Source of the DNA: Candidatus Methanoperedens sp.
GTDB taxonomy: Archaea; Halobacteriota; Methanosarcinia; Methanosarcinales; Methanoperedenaceae
Direction: 5' to 3'
NCBI GenBank assembly: GCA_026552835.1
Contig: JAPMTY010000059.1
Coordinates: 1 to 28,888, forward strand
DNA: 28,888 nucleotides
Within the stretch, counting starts at the first letter, position 1; every line of letters begins with the position of its first letter. The notes below the pieces were generated by a model. That model ran no database searches and had not been told where the DNA came from. It saw only the letters and a list, made by a program, of their open reading frames with translations. Positions 15,892 through 23,121 of this stretch are shown in pieces. Both the position numbers and the translations under genes were made by a program.

Positions 15892-16724
15892 AGCAAAAAG
15901 TAACCCTAACATTAGCTAGAATCAATTATCCTAAGTGGTTAGGGAAGAGAGATTTTATAAATGATATGAAAAACATAGTTTCAAGTCATGTAAAATTTGA
16001 GGACAAAAAAAGAGGTGTAAAATTTTTTTGGGTTATTACTTCGGTTGGTCAGCAACAATTAGATAATGGTGAAGTTGTTTTCTCTGGTGAACTAAATAAA
16101 ATTAGGGCCACTCGTATATCTAAGGTTTTTGACGAAGCAAAATGGGAGATGAAACCTATCCCCGAATTATGGGGAGTAGGAGAGAGTACTAGTCGATTTA
16201 TTATTGTTCCAAAGTATCATGTCATTGCTTTTGAAGAAAAAAATGTCATATCTATTGAAAGATTCATAGACGTTTTTAAAGGTTTATTTGTTAAATCTCT
16301 TAATACCTTCGCACCTGAAGTTTTTTCTATAAGAGAAGGAAGGTTGATTTACACAATCATAAATGAATGGGAAAATGTTCAAGAAGCAAAGTTCCTGAAA
16401 TTGCGTATTCCCAATCCAGAAGATTTGCCAGATTTTAGGAAAGCTGTGGAACTCTTAGAAAATGCTGGTGCTGAAAACTCATCAATTACCTTTCAAAATG
16501 AAAAAGAAGGATTGAAAGTAAATGCAAACAGCATCGTTGACAGCATGATTGCCTTAGCTAATCGAGGATATGGTATTTATGAAATGAAAGGGACAGAAAA
16601 AACGGGCGAAGTTAGAAAAATAAGGCAAGGTAAATATCCTATTAAATTTGAAATCCATGTAGAAAAATTGGAAGATTTTGTACTTGAGACAATTACAATT
16701 ATCAAAAAGTTTTTAGGAAAATAG
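15888..16724 (+). CDS. soluble protein of AT-rich two-gene module, unknown function
   Basis: Unrecognised protein of 278 residues, no signal or membrane helix. AGGAG (15878-15882) sits 5 nt before the ATG, which overlaps the preceding stop. The first 140 residues look beta-rich (KVTLTLARINYP, VKFFWVITSVGQQ, VFSGELNKIRATRI, SRFIIVPKYHVIAFEE). The middle has helices (RFIDVFKGLFVKSLNTFAP), and the last 90 alternate strands and helices (ELLENAGAENSSITFQNEKEGL). The pattern of an N-terminal strand, an FW strand and a FIIVPKYHVIAFE strand reminds me of large unannotated bacterial families such as DUF4747, but this is only an impression. Base composition matches its AT-rich partner. Pairing with a membrane protein suggests a sensor-effector cassette (inference). 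Confidence 0.72.
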   Translation: MKQKVTLTLARINYPKWLGKRDFINDMKNIVSSHVKFEDKKRGVKFFWVITSVGQQQLDNGEVVFSGELNKIRATRISKVFDEAKWEMKPIPELWGVGESTSRFIIVPKYHVIAFEEKNVISIERFIDVFKGLFVKSLNTFAPEVFSIREGRLIYTIINEWENVQEAKFLKLRIPNPEDLPDFRKAVELLENAGAENSSITFQNEKEGLKVNANSIVDSMIALANRGYGIYEMKGTEKTGEVRKIRQGKYPIKFEIHVEKLEDFVLETITIIKKFLGK

Positions 16725-16734
16725 ATGTCCTGAT

Positions 16735-16941
16735 ATGGAAAAAATCAAAGTGATTCTCAACCGCGAATCAAACACCCTCGATGTATGGTTTGACGACCCT
16801 GAGAAAGAATTCATAAGCGAAGAGACAGGAGAAGAGGTAATCCTCAAAAAAGATAAGGACAACAGGGTCATCGGGTTTGAAAAATTGAATCTTTCAATCG
16901 ATAAAAAAGTGAATATTCCTGTAGAAGTGATGGCGACCTGA
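16735..16941 (+). CDS. DUF2283-like small protein
   Basis: Protein of 68 residues starting KIKVILNRESNTLDVWFDD and continuing with EVILKKDKDNRVIGFEKLNL, the pattern of the small DUF2283 family: two beta-hairpins followed by a short helix, with the IGFEKLN motif near the end. Members are often found beside toxin-like DUF4258 proteins, but no such partner is intact here. It starts 10 nt after the AT-rich module, but its base composition is closer to the host average, so it may not belong to that module. The stop is followed by a decayed coding segment. Confidence 0.78.
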   Translation: MEKIKVILNRESNTLDVWFDDPEKEFISEETGEEVILKKDKDNRVIGFEKLNLSIDKKVNIPVEVMAT

Positions 16942-16945
16942 GCAA

Positions 16946-17083
16946 CGCGAATCACGCATCTCCTTCACAACCCCACCCGCCCGCCGCGCCGCCCTCATTG
17001 AGGAAGCGAAGGCGCTGTGCTTTGCGGAGGCGCCGGACAGCAAAAAGATTTTGTTTCGTGGGGATTACTGCTCCTTTTATTAA
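16946..17083 (+). pseudogene. possible decayed coding remnant
   Basis: A G+C-rich stretch in the second forward frame reads RESRISFTTPPARRAALIEE, continues into AKALCFAEAPDSKKILFRGD and stops at TAA 17081-17083. It has natural amino-acid composition but no start codon: a stop lies about 15 nt upstream in the same frame. It looks like the 3' end of a lost gene. The parent family is not recognised, and chance cannot be excluded for a segment this short. Confidence 0.3.
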
Positions 17084-17418
17084 TGGTGGTGGAGGAGCCA
17101 AAAAAAGAGGTTATGGATATGATCCATTGGTATGGTGGAGAGTTTGGCTCCTCTTAGTTAATAATATGCATTTATTTGACATAAATACATCGATGATTTT
17201 TGAGTTTTTATTCGATTTTTAAAGCTTCAATTTGGTTCATTATAGTTTTTTATTGGTTAAAAATAAGTTTTATTTAAATCAAAGCTATAGCACTAAAAAT
17301 AAACAAAATTCATGTCATATAAACTAATATAATTATATCAGTCTGAAGACCAATGTAATCGGCGCCAGGAAAATGGGGAGGTTTCAATCCAAATTGGGAT
17401 TTTTTTGATAAAGATAAG
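17084..17418. other. AT-rich intergenic region with structured inverted repeat
   Basis: No gene is supported here. GAGGAGCCAAA (17092-17102) and TTTGGCTCCTC (17143-17153) form a perfect 11-bp inverted repeat. Within the 40-nt loop, ATGGAT (17113-17118) pairs with ATCCAT (17122-17127). From 17160 the DNA is very AT-rich (many A/T runs) with no reading frame that looks protein-like, down to the promoter of the next gene. Confidence 0.5.
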
Positions 17419-17456
17419 ATTTATATCCGATAGCAGACAATCGTTTGACAAGGGAG
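17419..17456 (+). promoter_or_regulatory. TATA box and ribosome-binding site of first DHFR-like gene
   Basis: ATTTATAT (17419-17426) is 35 nt before the ATG at 17461, and AGGGAG (17451-17456) sits 4 nt before it. Spacing fits initiation near 17448 with a leader of about a dozen bases. Confidence 0.5.
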
Positions 17457-17460
17457 TTTT

Positions 17461-18036
17461 ATGAGAAAAATAAGCGTTTTTATTCACGTGACAGTCGACG
17501 GCTTCTTTGCTGGGCCGCACGGTGAGATTGATTGGTTCAAGGTAATAAAAAGAGATGATGAGTGGGAAAAGTATACCCATGAGCAGTCGGCCAGATCAGG
17601 CAATACACTGATTTTTGGCCATACGACCTATGAGATGATGAAAAGCTACTGGCCCACCCCGGATGCGATCAGGAATGACCCGGGTATGGCCCGTGTTGTT
17701 AACAACAGCCCGAAGATAGTTTTTTCAAAAACGCTGCGCAATGTGGAAGAAGGACCCAATTGGAAAAACATCGAGCTTTTTCATGAAATAAAGCCGCAAG
17801 AAATTATCAAACTGAAAGAAGAAGGGGGCGGAGATTTCACAATATTGGGCAGCGGCACTATCGTGCAGCAGTTTGCAAACCTCGGTCTCATCGATGAATA
17901 CCAACTTGTAGTCGTCCCCATTATTTTAGGCGCTGGAAAATCATTATTCAAAGATGTTAAAAAGATGAACCTGAAGCTTCTCGAAGCAAAAGCATTTAAA
18001 AATGGAATTGTCTTGCTTAAATACAGACCGGCCTGA
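17461..18036 (+). CDS. DHFR/RibD-C-fold reductase, copy 1
   Basis: NADPH-dependent reductase-fold protein of 191 residues, of the family annotated as dihydrofolate reductase family protein or RibD C-terminal domain. Landmarks are VTVDGFFAGPHGEIDW (10-25), TLIFGHTTYEMMKSYWP (about 49-65), VFSKTL, FTILGSGTIVQQFANLGLIDEYQLVVVPIILGAGKSLF (about 128-165) and a final VLLKYRP. The GSGT loop and the GAGK turn bind the cofactor phosphates in related enzymes. Homologues usually stand outside folate or riboflavin operons and their substrate is unknown. A paralogue lies 1 kb downstream. A T8 run (18068-18075) after the stop may terminate its transcript. Confidence 0.87.
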   Translation: MRKISVFIHVTVDGFFAGPHGEIDWFKVIKRDDEWEKYTHEQSARSGNTLIFGHTTYEMMKSYWPTPDAIRNDPGMARVVNNSPKIVFSKTLRNVEEGPNWKNIELFHEIKPQEIIKLKEEGGGDFTILGSGTIVQQFANLGLIDEYQLVVVPIILGAGKSLFKDVKKMNLKLLEAKAFKNGIVLLKYRPA

Positions 18037-18067
18037 AAGCCAGGAGTTTAGGATGGATTTCTTATGA

Positions 18068-18083
18068 TTTTTTTTAAATTATT
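18068..18083 (+). terminator. oligo-T terminator after first DHFR-like gene
   Basis: T8 (18068-18075) followed by AAATTATT, 32 nt past the stop. It overlaps the 3' end region of the converging membrane-protein gene. Confidence 0.4.
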
Positions 18084-18573
18084 TTATCTTATCCACATTA
18101 AAATTGTCTATAGTCCGTTTTTTGCGCCACCCAACAATAAGAGGTAAAACAAAGGTCAATGTGTAATACAGATACACATCCAGTTTGTAATATCCGTCCG
18201 CCGGCTTGAACGCTTTGACGAGGAAAAAATAATCGAAAACAATGGCAATGAGCGCCCAAATAACAGCAAGCAAAGCGTAATACTGAAACGAATCAGCTTT
18301 GACCTTCTTAAACAATACCCAAATCGTGATAATTGTACCGATCGGCATAATTATCCAGCCAACAACAGAAAGCGGGACAACAGTAAAAAGCATTATCCCA
18401 AGTGCGTAGCCGATGAACCAAAGAACGAATCCCCAGCCAAAAGCATCTTTGTAGAATTGTTTAGGCAAAAAATTATTTCCTTTTTTCTCTTTCATTTTCT
18501 GTTCAATATCTGTAATTTCCTTTGTTAATTTATATCTTTTTGTTTCATTTTTAAAACTATAAATTGCAGACAA
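18079..18573 (-). CDS. four-helix membrane protein
   Basis: Unrecognised protein, 164 residues if read from the TTG at 18573, which has AGGTG 4 nt before it. Starting instead at the internal ATG at 18495 gives 138 residues beginning MKEKKGNNFLPKQFY. The hydrophobic segments follow that ATG: FGWGFVLWFIGYALGIMLF, VVPLSVVGWIIMPIGTIITIWVL, ALLAVIWALIAIVFDYFFLV and YLYYTLTFVLPLIVGW, with a basic tail. The charged, coiled-coil-like N-terminal stretch (KRYKLTKEITDIEQKMKEKK) is the uncertain part. It converges on the first DHFR-like gene and diverges from the next membrane protein. No functional motif is seen. Confidence 0.68.
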   Translation of the reverse strand: MSAIYSFKNETKRYKLTKEITDIEQKMKEKKGNNFLPKQFYKDAFGWGFVLWFIGYALGIMLFTVVPLSVVGWIIMPIGTIITIWVLFKKVKADSFQYYALLAVIWALIAIVFDYFFLVKAFKPADGYYKLDVYLYYTLTFVLPLIVGWRKKRTIDNFNVDKIK

Positions 18574-18580
18574 TTACACC

Positions 18581-18613
18581 TATAAATACAAAGAAAAAAA
18601 ATGTAATATGGGG
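18581..18613 (+). promoter_or_regulatory. TATA box and ribosome-binding site of small membrane protein
   Basis: TATAAATA (18581-18588) lies 34 nt before the ATG at 18622, with GGGG (18610-18613) as the ribosome-binding core 8 nt before it. Confidence 0.5.
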
Positions 18614-18621
18614 TAAAAATT

Positions 18622-19017
18622 ATGAACAAAACAATTTTCAAAAGCGTCGGTGCTATCATTGCAGGATTTATCACGGTTTTCGTCTTATCTATCGTCACTG
18701 ATTTCGTATTAGAAACACTTGGTGTTTTTCCACCTCCTGTCCAGGGATTATTCACGACATGGATGCTTATGCTCGCGCTCGTATATCGTTGCGCGTACAC
18801 AGTGGCAGGAGGTTACATTACTGCAATGTTGGCGCCAGATCGACCGATGCGCCATGCCATTACACTCGGAATAATCGGTATCATAGCCGCTACACTCGGT
18901 GCGGCGGCAGGCTGGAATCTATCTCAACATTGGTATCCGATTGCGCTTATTGTCACCGGGCTGCCATGTACGTGGTTAGGTGGTAAATTGAAAACTAAAT
19001 CATACAATTTTACGTAA
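18622..19017 (+). CDS. small membrane protein between DHFR-like paralogues
   Basis: Protein of 131 residues with about four membrane segments: VGAIIAGFITVFVLSIVTDFVL (about 9-30), TTWMLMLALVYRCAYTVAGGYITAMLA (about 45-71), AITLGIIGIIAATLGAAAGW (about 79-98) and WYPIALIVTGLPCTWLGG (about 104-121), then a basic tail. The TVAGGYITAMLAPDRPMRHA stretch between helices, with its conserved-looking Gly and Arg residues, recurs in many uncharacterised bacterial and archaeal membrane proteins. No function is known to me. It is followed after 30 nt by the second DHFR-like gene and is probably co-transcribed with it. Confidence 0.73.
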   Translation: MNKTIFKSVGAIIAGFITVFVLSIVTDFVLETLGVFPPPVQGLFTTWMLMLALVYRCAYTVAGGYITAMLAPDRPMRHAITLGIIGIIAATLGAAAGWNLSQHWYPIALIVTGLPCTWLGGKLKTKSYNFT

Positions 19018-19047
19018 AAAATTAATTTTAAGGTTGCGAGGATTTGC

Positions 19048-19620
19048 ATGAGAAAAGTAATTGTATCCGAGATGGTATCGCTCGATGGCTTCTTTGCAGG
19101 AATGAACGGGGAAATAGATTGGCATATCGTGGATGAAGAATTTAACCAGTATGCCATCGATTTACTAAATACGGTCGACACTATTTTATTCGGGCGGGTG
19201 ACGTATCAACTTTTTGAAGGTTACTGGCCTGCCGCCGCTCTGAACCCATCAACTTCAAAGAGCGATATTGAAATTGCCCACAAAATAAATAATAATACCA
19301 AAATTGTTTTTTCAAATACTCTGGAAAACGTTAGATGGAAAAATACAATGTTGGTTAAAGAGGTTATTCCCGAAGAAATCGCGAAAATGAAACAACATCC
19401 TGGAAAGGATTTGGTGATATACGGCAGCGGCAGCATCGTATCCACTTTTGCGCAACTTGGCTTGATTGATGAATATCGTATTATTGTGAATCCTGTTGTC
19501 TTAGGCAGCGGCAAACCATTATTTAAAGGCATCAAGGACCGGATTAATCTTAAACTTTTAAAAACAAAGATGTTTAGTTCAGGGAATGTTTTACTTGTCT
19601 ATAAGCCTGCAAAAAATTAA
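19048..19620 (+). CDS. DHFR/RibD-C-fold reductase, copy 2
   Basis: Paralogue of the gene at 17461, 190 residues. It keeps the same landmarks: MVSLDGFFAGMNGEIDW (9-25), TILFGRVTYQLFEGYWP (about 46-62), IVFSNTLENV, LVIYGSGSIVSTFAQLGLIDEY and VVLGSGKPLFKGI, ending NVLLVYKPAKN. Sequence identity between the two is obvious by eye along the whole length but far from complete, so the duplication is old or the copies arrived separately. GAGGA precedes the ATG at 9 nt. The biochemical substrate is unknown. A short perfect hairpin (AAAGAAC/GTTCTTT, 19626-19646) follows the stop. Confidence 0.87.
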   Translation: MRKVIVSEMVSLDGFFAGMNGEIDWHIVDEEFNQYAIDLLNTVDTILFGRVTYQLFEGYWPAAALNPSTSKSDIEIAHKINNNTKIVFSNTLENVRWKNTMLVKEVIPEEIAKMKQHPGKDLVIYGSGSIVSTFAQLGLIDEYRIIVNPVVLGSGKPLFKGIKDRINLKLLKTKMFSSGNVLLVYKPAKN

Positions 19621-19625
19621 CGCCG

Positions 19626-19646
19626 AAAGAACTTTAAGGGTTCTTT
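19626..19646. terminator. hairpin after second DHFR-like gene
   Basis: AAAGAAC (19626-19632) and GTTCTTT (19640-19646) form a 7-bp stem with a 7-nt loop, 6 nt past the stop. No long T run follows, so it may be an mRNA 3'-end stabiliser rather than a terminator. The remaining bases up to 19798 hold no supported gene. Confidence 0.35.
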
Positions 19647-19799
19647 GGAATAATCGAGGAACATTTTGTCGGGTAGAGTCTGCAACACGCGTCCGTTATC
19701 ATGCTCTTGAAAAGCGACAGGATAATAGAACACTTCCTGAAATGCTGAAAAATCAGGCGCGCCTGGAAAATATGCGCCTTTTAATCCTTTCCGAAGATA

Positions 19800-19834
19800 T
19801 TTATATTATATAGTGTTCTTTTGGTACATGGTGG
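19800..19834 (+). promoter_or_regulatory. TATA box and ribosome-binding site of beta-propeller lipoprotein
   Basis: TTTATATTA (19800-19808), within a longer A/T run, is 31-39 nt before the ATG at 19839. GGTGG (19830-19834) is 4 nt before that ATG and favours it over the TTG at 19821. Confidence 0.5.
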
Positions 19835-19838
19835 TAAA

Positions 19839-20945
19839 ATGATTAAAAAATTAACAATTTTTATAATTTTGGGTTTATTGACAATCGGAATTGTTTTTAT
19901 AAGCGGCTGTGTACAGGAAAAAGCTCCAGCACAACCAAATGAAAGCATAACTCCCGCGCCAGCAACGTCTTTGGCGACCCCTGAACAGACGGCTGTAATT
20001 CAGAATACGTCTCAACCTGTCGTCCCGAAAGGAACTTCAGACCCGGATATCATTGTTGACATTTATAATCCTGATAAGGCATGGACCGGAACTACACTAT
20101 TTGCAGACCTCCATAAAATTGAAAACCCCAGAATAATCGAGGTAAACATGAAGGGGGAGATTGTTTGGGAATACAGGATTCCGGACAATTTAAAGCAATA
20201 CACCAATCCTGGACTTGACACGGAAAGATTGCCGAACAACAATATCCTGTTTGTATTGCCCCGTAAAGGCGTGTATGAGGTTAACCGCAACGGTACAATC
20301 GTCTGGTCTTATCTTGATCCTAAAATAGACCACGATGCAGACCGTCTCCCGAATGGCAATACTTTATTTGTATTCGGGAATAATGACTGGATAAATGATG
20401 CCCAGGTGAAAGAAGTGAACCCGAAAGGAGAACTTGTCTGGGCATGGTATGCAAAAGACCACTTTGACGCACCAGTTGATAGCGGTCGCGAGGGGTGGAC
20501 TCATACCAATGCAGTCACGAGGCTTTCTAACGGTAATACCTTAATCAGCCTCCGGAATTTTGGCTACATTGTTGAAGTTGACCCTAAAGGGGTGGTGGTT
20601 AAAACTATTGGAAAGGGTATTCTTTCCGATCAACACGATCCGGAGATTCTTCCTAATGGCAATATACTCGTAGCTCAACCAGGGAAACCTGCGCCGAGTG
20701 CGATTGAAATAGATCCGAATAATAACAAGATTGTTTGGGAATATGTTCCTGAAAAAGTACCGCACATCCGTGACGCTGACAGATTGCCCAATGGCAATAC
20801 TCTGGTCGTTAGTGCAGCACGTATAATTGAAGTCACTCCAGATAAAGAGGTCGTTTGGCAGCTCACTGTGAAAGGAATAACTCCTAGCCAGGGAAAGGTT
20901 CAACCAACGTATCTATACCAGGCTGAGAGGATTAATCCAAACTAA
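19839..20945 (+). CDS. arylsulfotransferase-like beta-propeller lipoprotein
   Basis: Lipid-anchored extracytoplasmic protein of 368 residues. Signal peptide MIKKLTIFIILGLLTIGIVF ends in lipobox ISGC (Cys24). A Pro/Thr/Ala-rich spacer (about 26-70) leads to a propeller built from repeated blades with the pattern IIEVNxxGxIVWEY ... DADRLPNGNTLF, seen at least five times (for example EVNRNGTIVWSY, EVNPKGELVWAW, EIDPNNNKIVWEY). This is the blade pattern of arylsulfate sulfotransferase (ASST)-like proteins. The catalytic His of true ASST cannot be assigned; HDADRLPNGN and WTHTNAV contain candidates. It could equally be a binding or scaffold propeller. It is transcribed alone, and the 136 nt after it contain only a T-rich stretch (about 20987-21004). 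Confidence 0.8.
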   Translation: MIKKLTIFIILGLLTIGIVFISGCVQEKAPAQPNESITPAPATSLATPEQTAVIQNTSQPVVPKGTSDPDIIVDIYNPDKAWTGTTLFADLHKIENPRIIEVNMKGEIVWEYRIPDNLKQYTNPGLDTERLPNNNILFVLPRKGVYEVNRNGTIVWSYLDPKIDHDADRLPNGNTLFVFGNNDWINDAQVKEVNPKGELVWAWYAKDHFDAPVDSGREGWTHTNAVTRLSNGNTLISLRNFGYIVEVDPKGVVVKTIGKGILSDQHDPEILPNGNILVAQPGKPAPSAIEIDPNNNKIVWEYVPEKVPHIRDADRLPNGNTLVVSAARIIEVTPDKEVVWQLTVKGITPSQGKVQPTYLYQAERINPN

Positions 20946-20984
20946 AAAGGAATAATAATTTTGGAATCCAAGAAGGAAATCTGT

Positions 20985-21004
20985 TGCTTATTTTTCATTT
21001 TTTG
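20985..21004 (+). terminator. T-rich terminator after beta-propeller lipoprotein
   Basis: TTTTTCATTTTTTG-type T-rich run about 45 nt past the stop, suitable for archaeal termination. Confidence 0.4.
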
Positions 21005-21081
21005 AAAACGATTTCACATTTATTCCCGCTTTGGCGACTTTCCGAAGGTAATATGTAGAATTATCTCCCTCATGAGATGGT

Positions 21082-22230
21082 ATGAAACTGAATCTTCCTG
21101 GCGCCGAATCTTATCTGATGGTCAGCGAAAGCGAACACAATGCAGACATGTACTACGCCACTGGATTTCTGGCTTATGATTCCTTCATATACCTGAATTC
21201 TGGAAGCGACAAAATCCTCGTATCGGATATGGAACTCGGGAGGGCAAGAAAAGAATCAAAAGTCCATGATGTGATTCCAACATCCAGATATAACATTATG
21301 GATAAGATACGGAAAAACAAGGATGCTGATGCCGCGTACTGCGAAATGCTTACCGAATTCCTGCACTCAGAGAAGCAGAAGCGTATCTCGGTACCGTATA
21401 ATTTCCCGGTTCAGCTTGCCGATTGCCTGCGAAAAGCAGGTTTTGAGGTTATTCCAATCAAAAGCCCGTTTCGTGACATGCGCGATGTCAAAAATGAAAC
21501 AGAAATAAAAGCCATTGAAACCGCGCAGAGAGCAGGCGAGAAAGCTCTTTCCGGGGCACTTGGCGCTATAAGAGATGCTTCAATCAGGAACGGTGCGCTC
21601 TGGCAGGATAATGCGCCGCTCACAACGGAAAATGTAAGGGCAATAATTGAAAAGTCGCTTTTGTCCCTGGGCTGCGAGGCGCCTGATATCATTATCGCAT
21701 GCGGGCGGGGAAGCAGCGACCCGCACTGGAAAGGCGAAGGCGGATTACTCGCCGGAGAACCCATCGTTATCGACATGGTTCCAAGGTCAAAAAAAGAGAG
21801 ATATTATTCTGATATGACAAGGACGGTAACGCGCGGAGAGCCGGATGCCGAATTAAAAGACATGTACTCGGCTGTGCTTGATTCACAGGAAGCTGCGATA
21901 AAAAAAATAAAAGCAGGCATTACAGGCAGTGAAATCCACGGCATCGTTTGCGATATTCTGGAAGAGCGTGGATACGAAACTGCAAGAGGCAAAAGCAGCG
22001 AGTTCACGGAAGGCTTCATCCATTCAACCGGCCACGGCGTGGGGCTTGACATTCATGAAGGTCCAAGTCTCAGCGAAAATGGAAAGGAATTAAAAGCAGG
22101 AGCCGTTGTCACGGTGGAACCCGGCCTGTATTACAGGAAAATCGGCGGCGTCAGGCTTGAGGATGTGGTTGTCGTGACGCAAAATGGATGCAAGAATTTA
22201 ACTATGTTTGAAAAGAAACTGGTGCTTTAA
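21082..22230 (+). CDS. M24 family Xaa-Pro peptidase
   Basis: Cytoplasmic metallopeptidase of 382 residues with the creatinase N-terminal domain (about 1-130) and pita-bread catalytic domain (about 138-382). All five dinuclear-metal ligands are present: Asp231 (VIDMVP), Asp244 (YYSDMTRTV), His318 (STGHGVGLDIHE), Glu346 (VEPGLYY) and Glu360 (RLEDVVVV). This pattern is that of prolidase/aminopeptidase P (PepQ/PepP type), which removes residues next to proline. Which specificity applies cannot be read from the sequence. Methionine aminopeptidase, a fold relative, follows 15 nt after its stop and both should be on one mRNA. Confidence 0.92.
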   Translation: MKLNLPGAESYLMVSESEHNADMYYATGFLAYDSFIYLNSGSDKILVSDMELGRARKESKVHDVIPTSRYNIMDKIRKNKDADAAYCEMLTEFLHSEKQKRISVPYNFPVQLADCLRKAGFEVIPIKSPFRDMRDVKNETEIKAIETAQRAGEKALSGALGAIRDASIRNGALWQDNAPLTTENVRAIIEKSLLSLGCEAPDIIIACGRGSSDPHWKGEGGLLAGEPIVIDMVPRSKKERYYSDMTRTVTRGEPDAELKDMYSAVLDSQEAAIKKIKAGITGSEIHGIVCDILEERGYETARGKSSEFTEGFIHSTGHGVGLDIHEGPSLSENGKELKAGAVVTVEPGLYYRKIGGVRLEDVVVVTQNGCKNLTMFEKKLVL

Positions 22231-22245
22231 TTGAATGGTGCTATA

Positions 22246-23121
22246 ATGAGCGAAAACGAAGAGATATTTGAAAAATACAGGCTGGCAGGAAGAATATTAT
22301 CAGAAGTGCGTGCTGAAGCTGCAAAAATGGTAACTGTGGGCGAAAGCCTGCTTAAGGTTGCGGAATTCACAGAGAACCTGATACGCGAAAAAGGCGGGGA
22401 GCCTGCTTTTCCCGTGAACATATCCCGAAACGACGAGGCTGCCCATTCAACACCGTCATTCAATGATAAGGCTGTTTTCGGCAACGATATGGTCAAGCTC
22501 GATATCGGGGTGCATATCGATGGTTATATCGCTGATACTGCAATTACAGTTGACCTTTCGGGCAATCCGAAACTTGTGGAAGCCGCCAATGCAGCCGTTG
22601 AAGAAGCGATAAAATTCATCCATTCGGGTGTGAATACTTCGGATATCGGCGGCGTAATCGAGGATACGATCGGCTCATTCGGTTTTAAGCCCATCAGCAA
22701 CCTTACGGGACACGGGCTTGCGCAGTATATCCAGCATGCTCCTCCTGCAATCCCCAATAAAAGGATGCCCGGCGGCGTTATACTTGAAACCGGCGATATA
22801 GTTGCCATCGAACCATTTGCCACCAACGGGGCGGGAAGGATACGGAATGCAGGGAATGCCGAAATTTATCATTTAGTATCAGACAGGCCGGTGAGGCACC
22901 CGTCAGCAAGAGCATTAATGCATGATTTAGAGAAATATAAGACGCTTCCTTTTGCAAAAAGATGGCTCGGGGAACGTGTTGATTTTGCTATTATCCAGCT
23001 TGTCAAAGCGCAGATTATCCAGGCTTATCCCATACTGAAAGAAGTGCAGGGAGGGCTTATATCACAGGCTGAACATACTATCATCGTTACAGAAGACGGA
23101 TGCGAGGTAATTACGAGATGA
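22246..23121 (+). CDS. map: methionine aminopeptidase type II
   Basis: Removes the initiator methionine from nascent proteins. The 291-residue archaeal enzyme carries the M24 ligands Asp86 (VKLDIGVHIDGY), Asp97 (IADTAITV), His156 (TGHGL), Glu189 (IEPFATNG) and Glu276 (QAEHTIIV), with substrate-gating His67 (AAHSTPS). The helical insertion between His156/Glu189 and the last ligand (about 205-265) marks it as type II. The ATG at 22246 is chosen because GGTG (22237-22240) lies 5 nt before it; the TTG at 22231 is the alternative. The stop overlaps the next start (ATGA). In archaea the product should be essential. Confidence 0.96.
   Translation: MSENEEIFEKYRLAGRILSEVRAEAAKMVTVGESLLKVAEFTENLIREKGGEPAFPVNISRNDEAAHSTPSFNDKAVFGNDMVKLDIGVHIDGYIADTAITVDLSGNPKLVEAANAAVEEAIKFIHSGVNTSDIGGVIEDTIGSFGFKPISNLTGHGLAQYIQHAPPAIPNKRMPGGVILETGDIVAIEPFATNGAGRIRNAGNAEIYHLVSDRPVRHPSARALMHDLEKYKTLPFAKRWLGERVDFAIIQLVKAQIIQAYPILKEVQGGLISQAEHTIIVTEDGCEVITR

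Noticed and set aside
16998..17222. Open frame of 74 codons beginning MRKRRRCALRRRR
   Set aside because: Extreme arginine start followed by an unrelated AT-rich end, crossing the inverted repeat; it has no start signal and another frame of the same DNA looks more protein-like.
19754..19765. 12-bp palindrome CAGGCGCGCCTG
   Set aside because: A perfect but short palindrome with no gene start or TATA box at a useful distance; judged chance.
19586..19813. Open frame of 75 codons starting in the end of the second DHFR-like gene
   Set aside because: Begins inside a well-supported gene in another frame, lacks a ribosome-binding site and runs into the next promoter; no family pattern.
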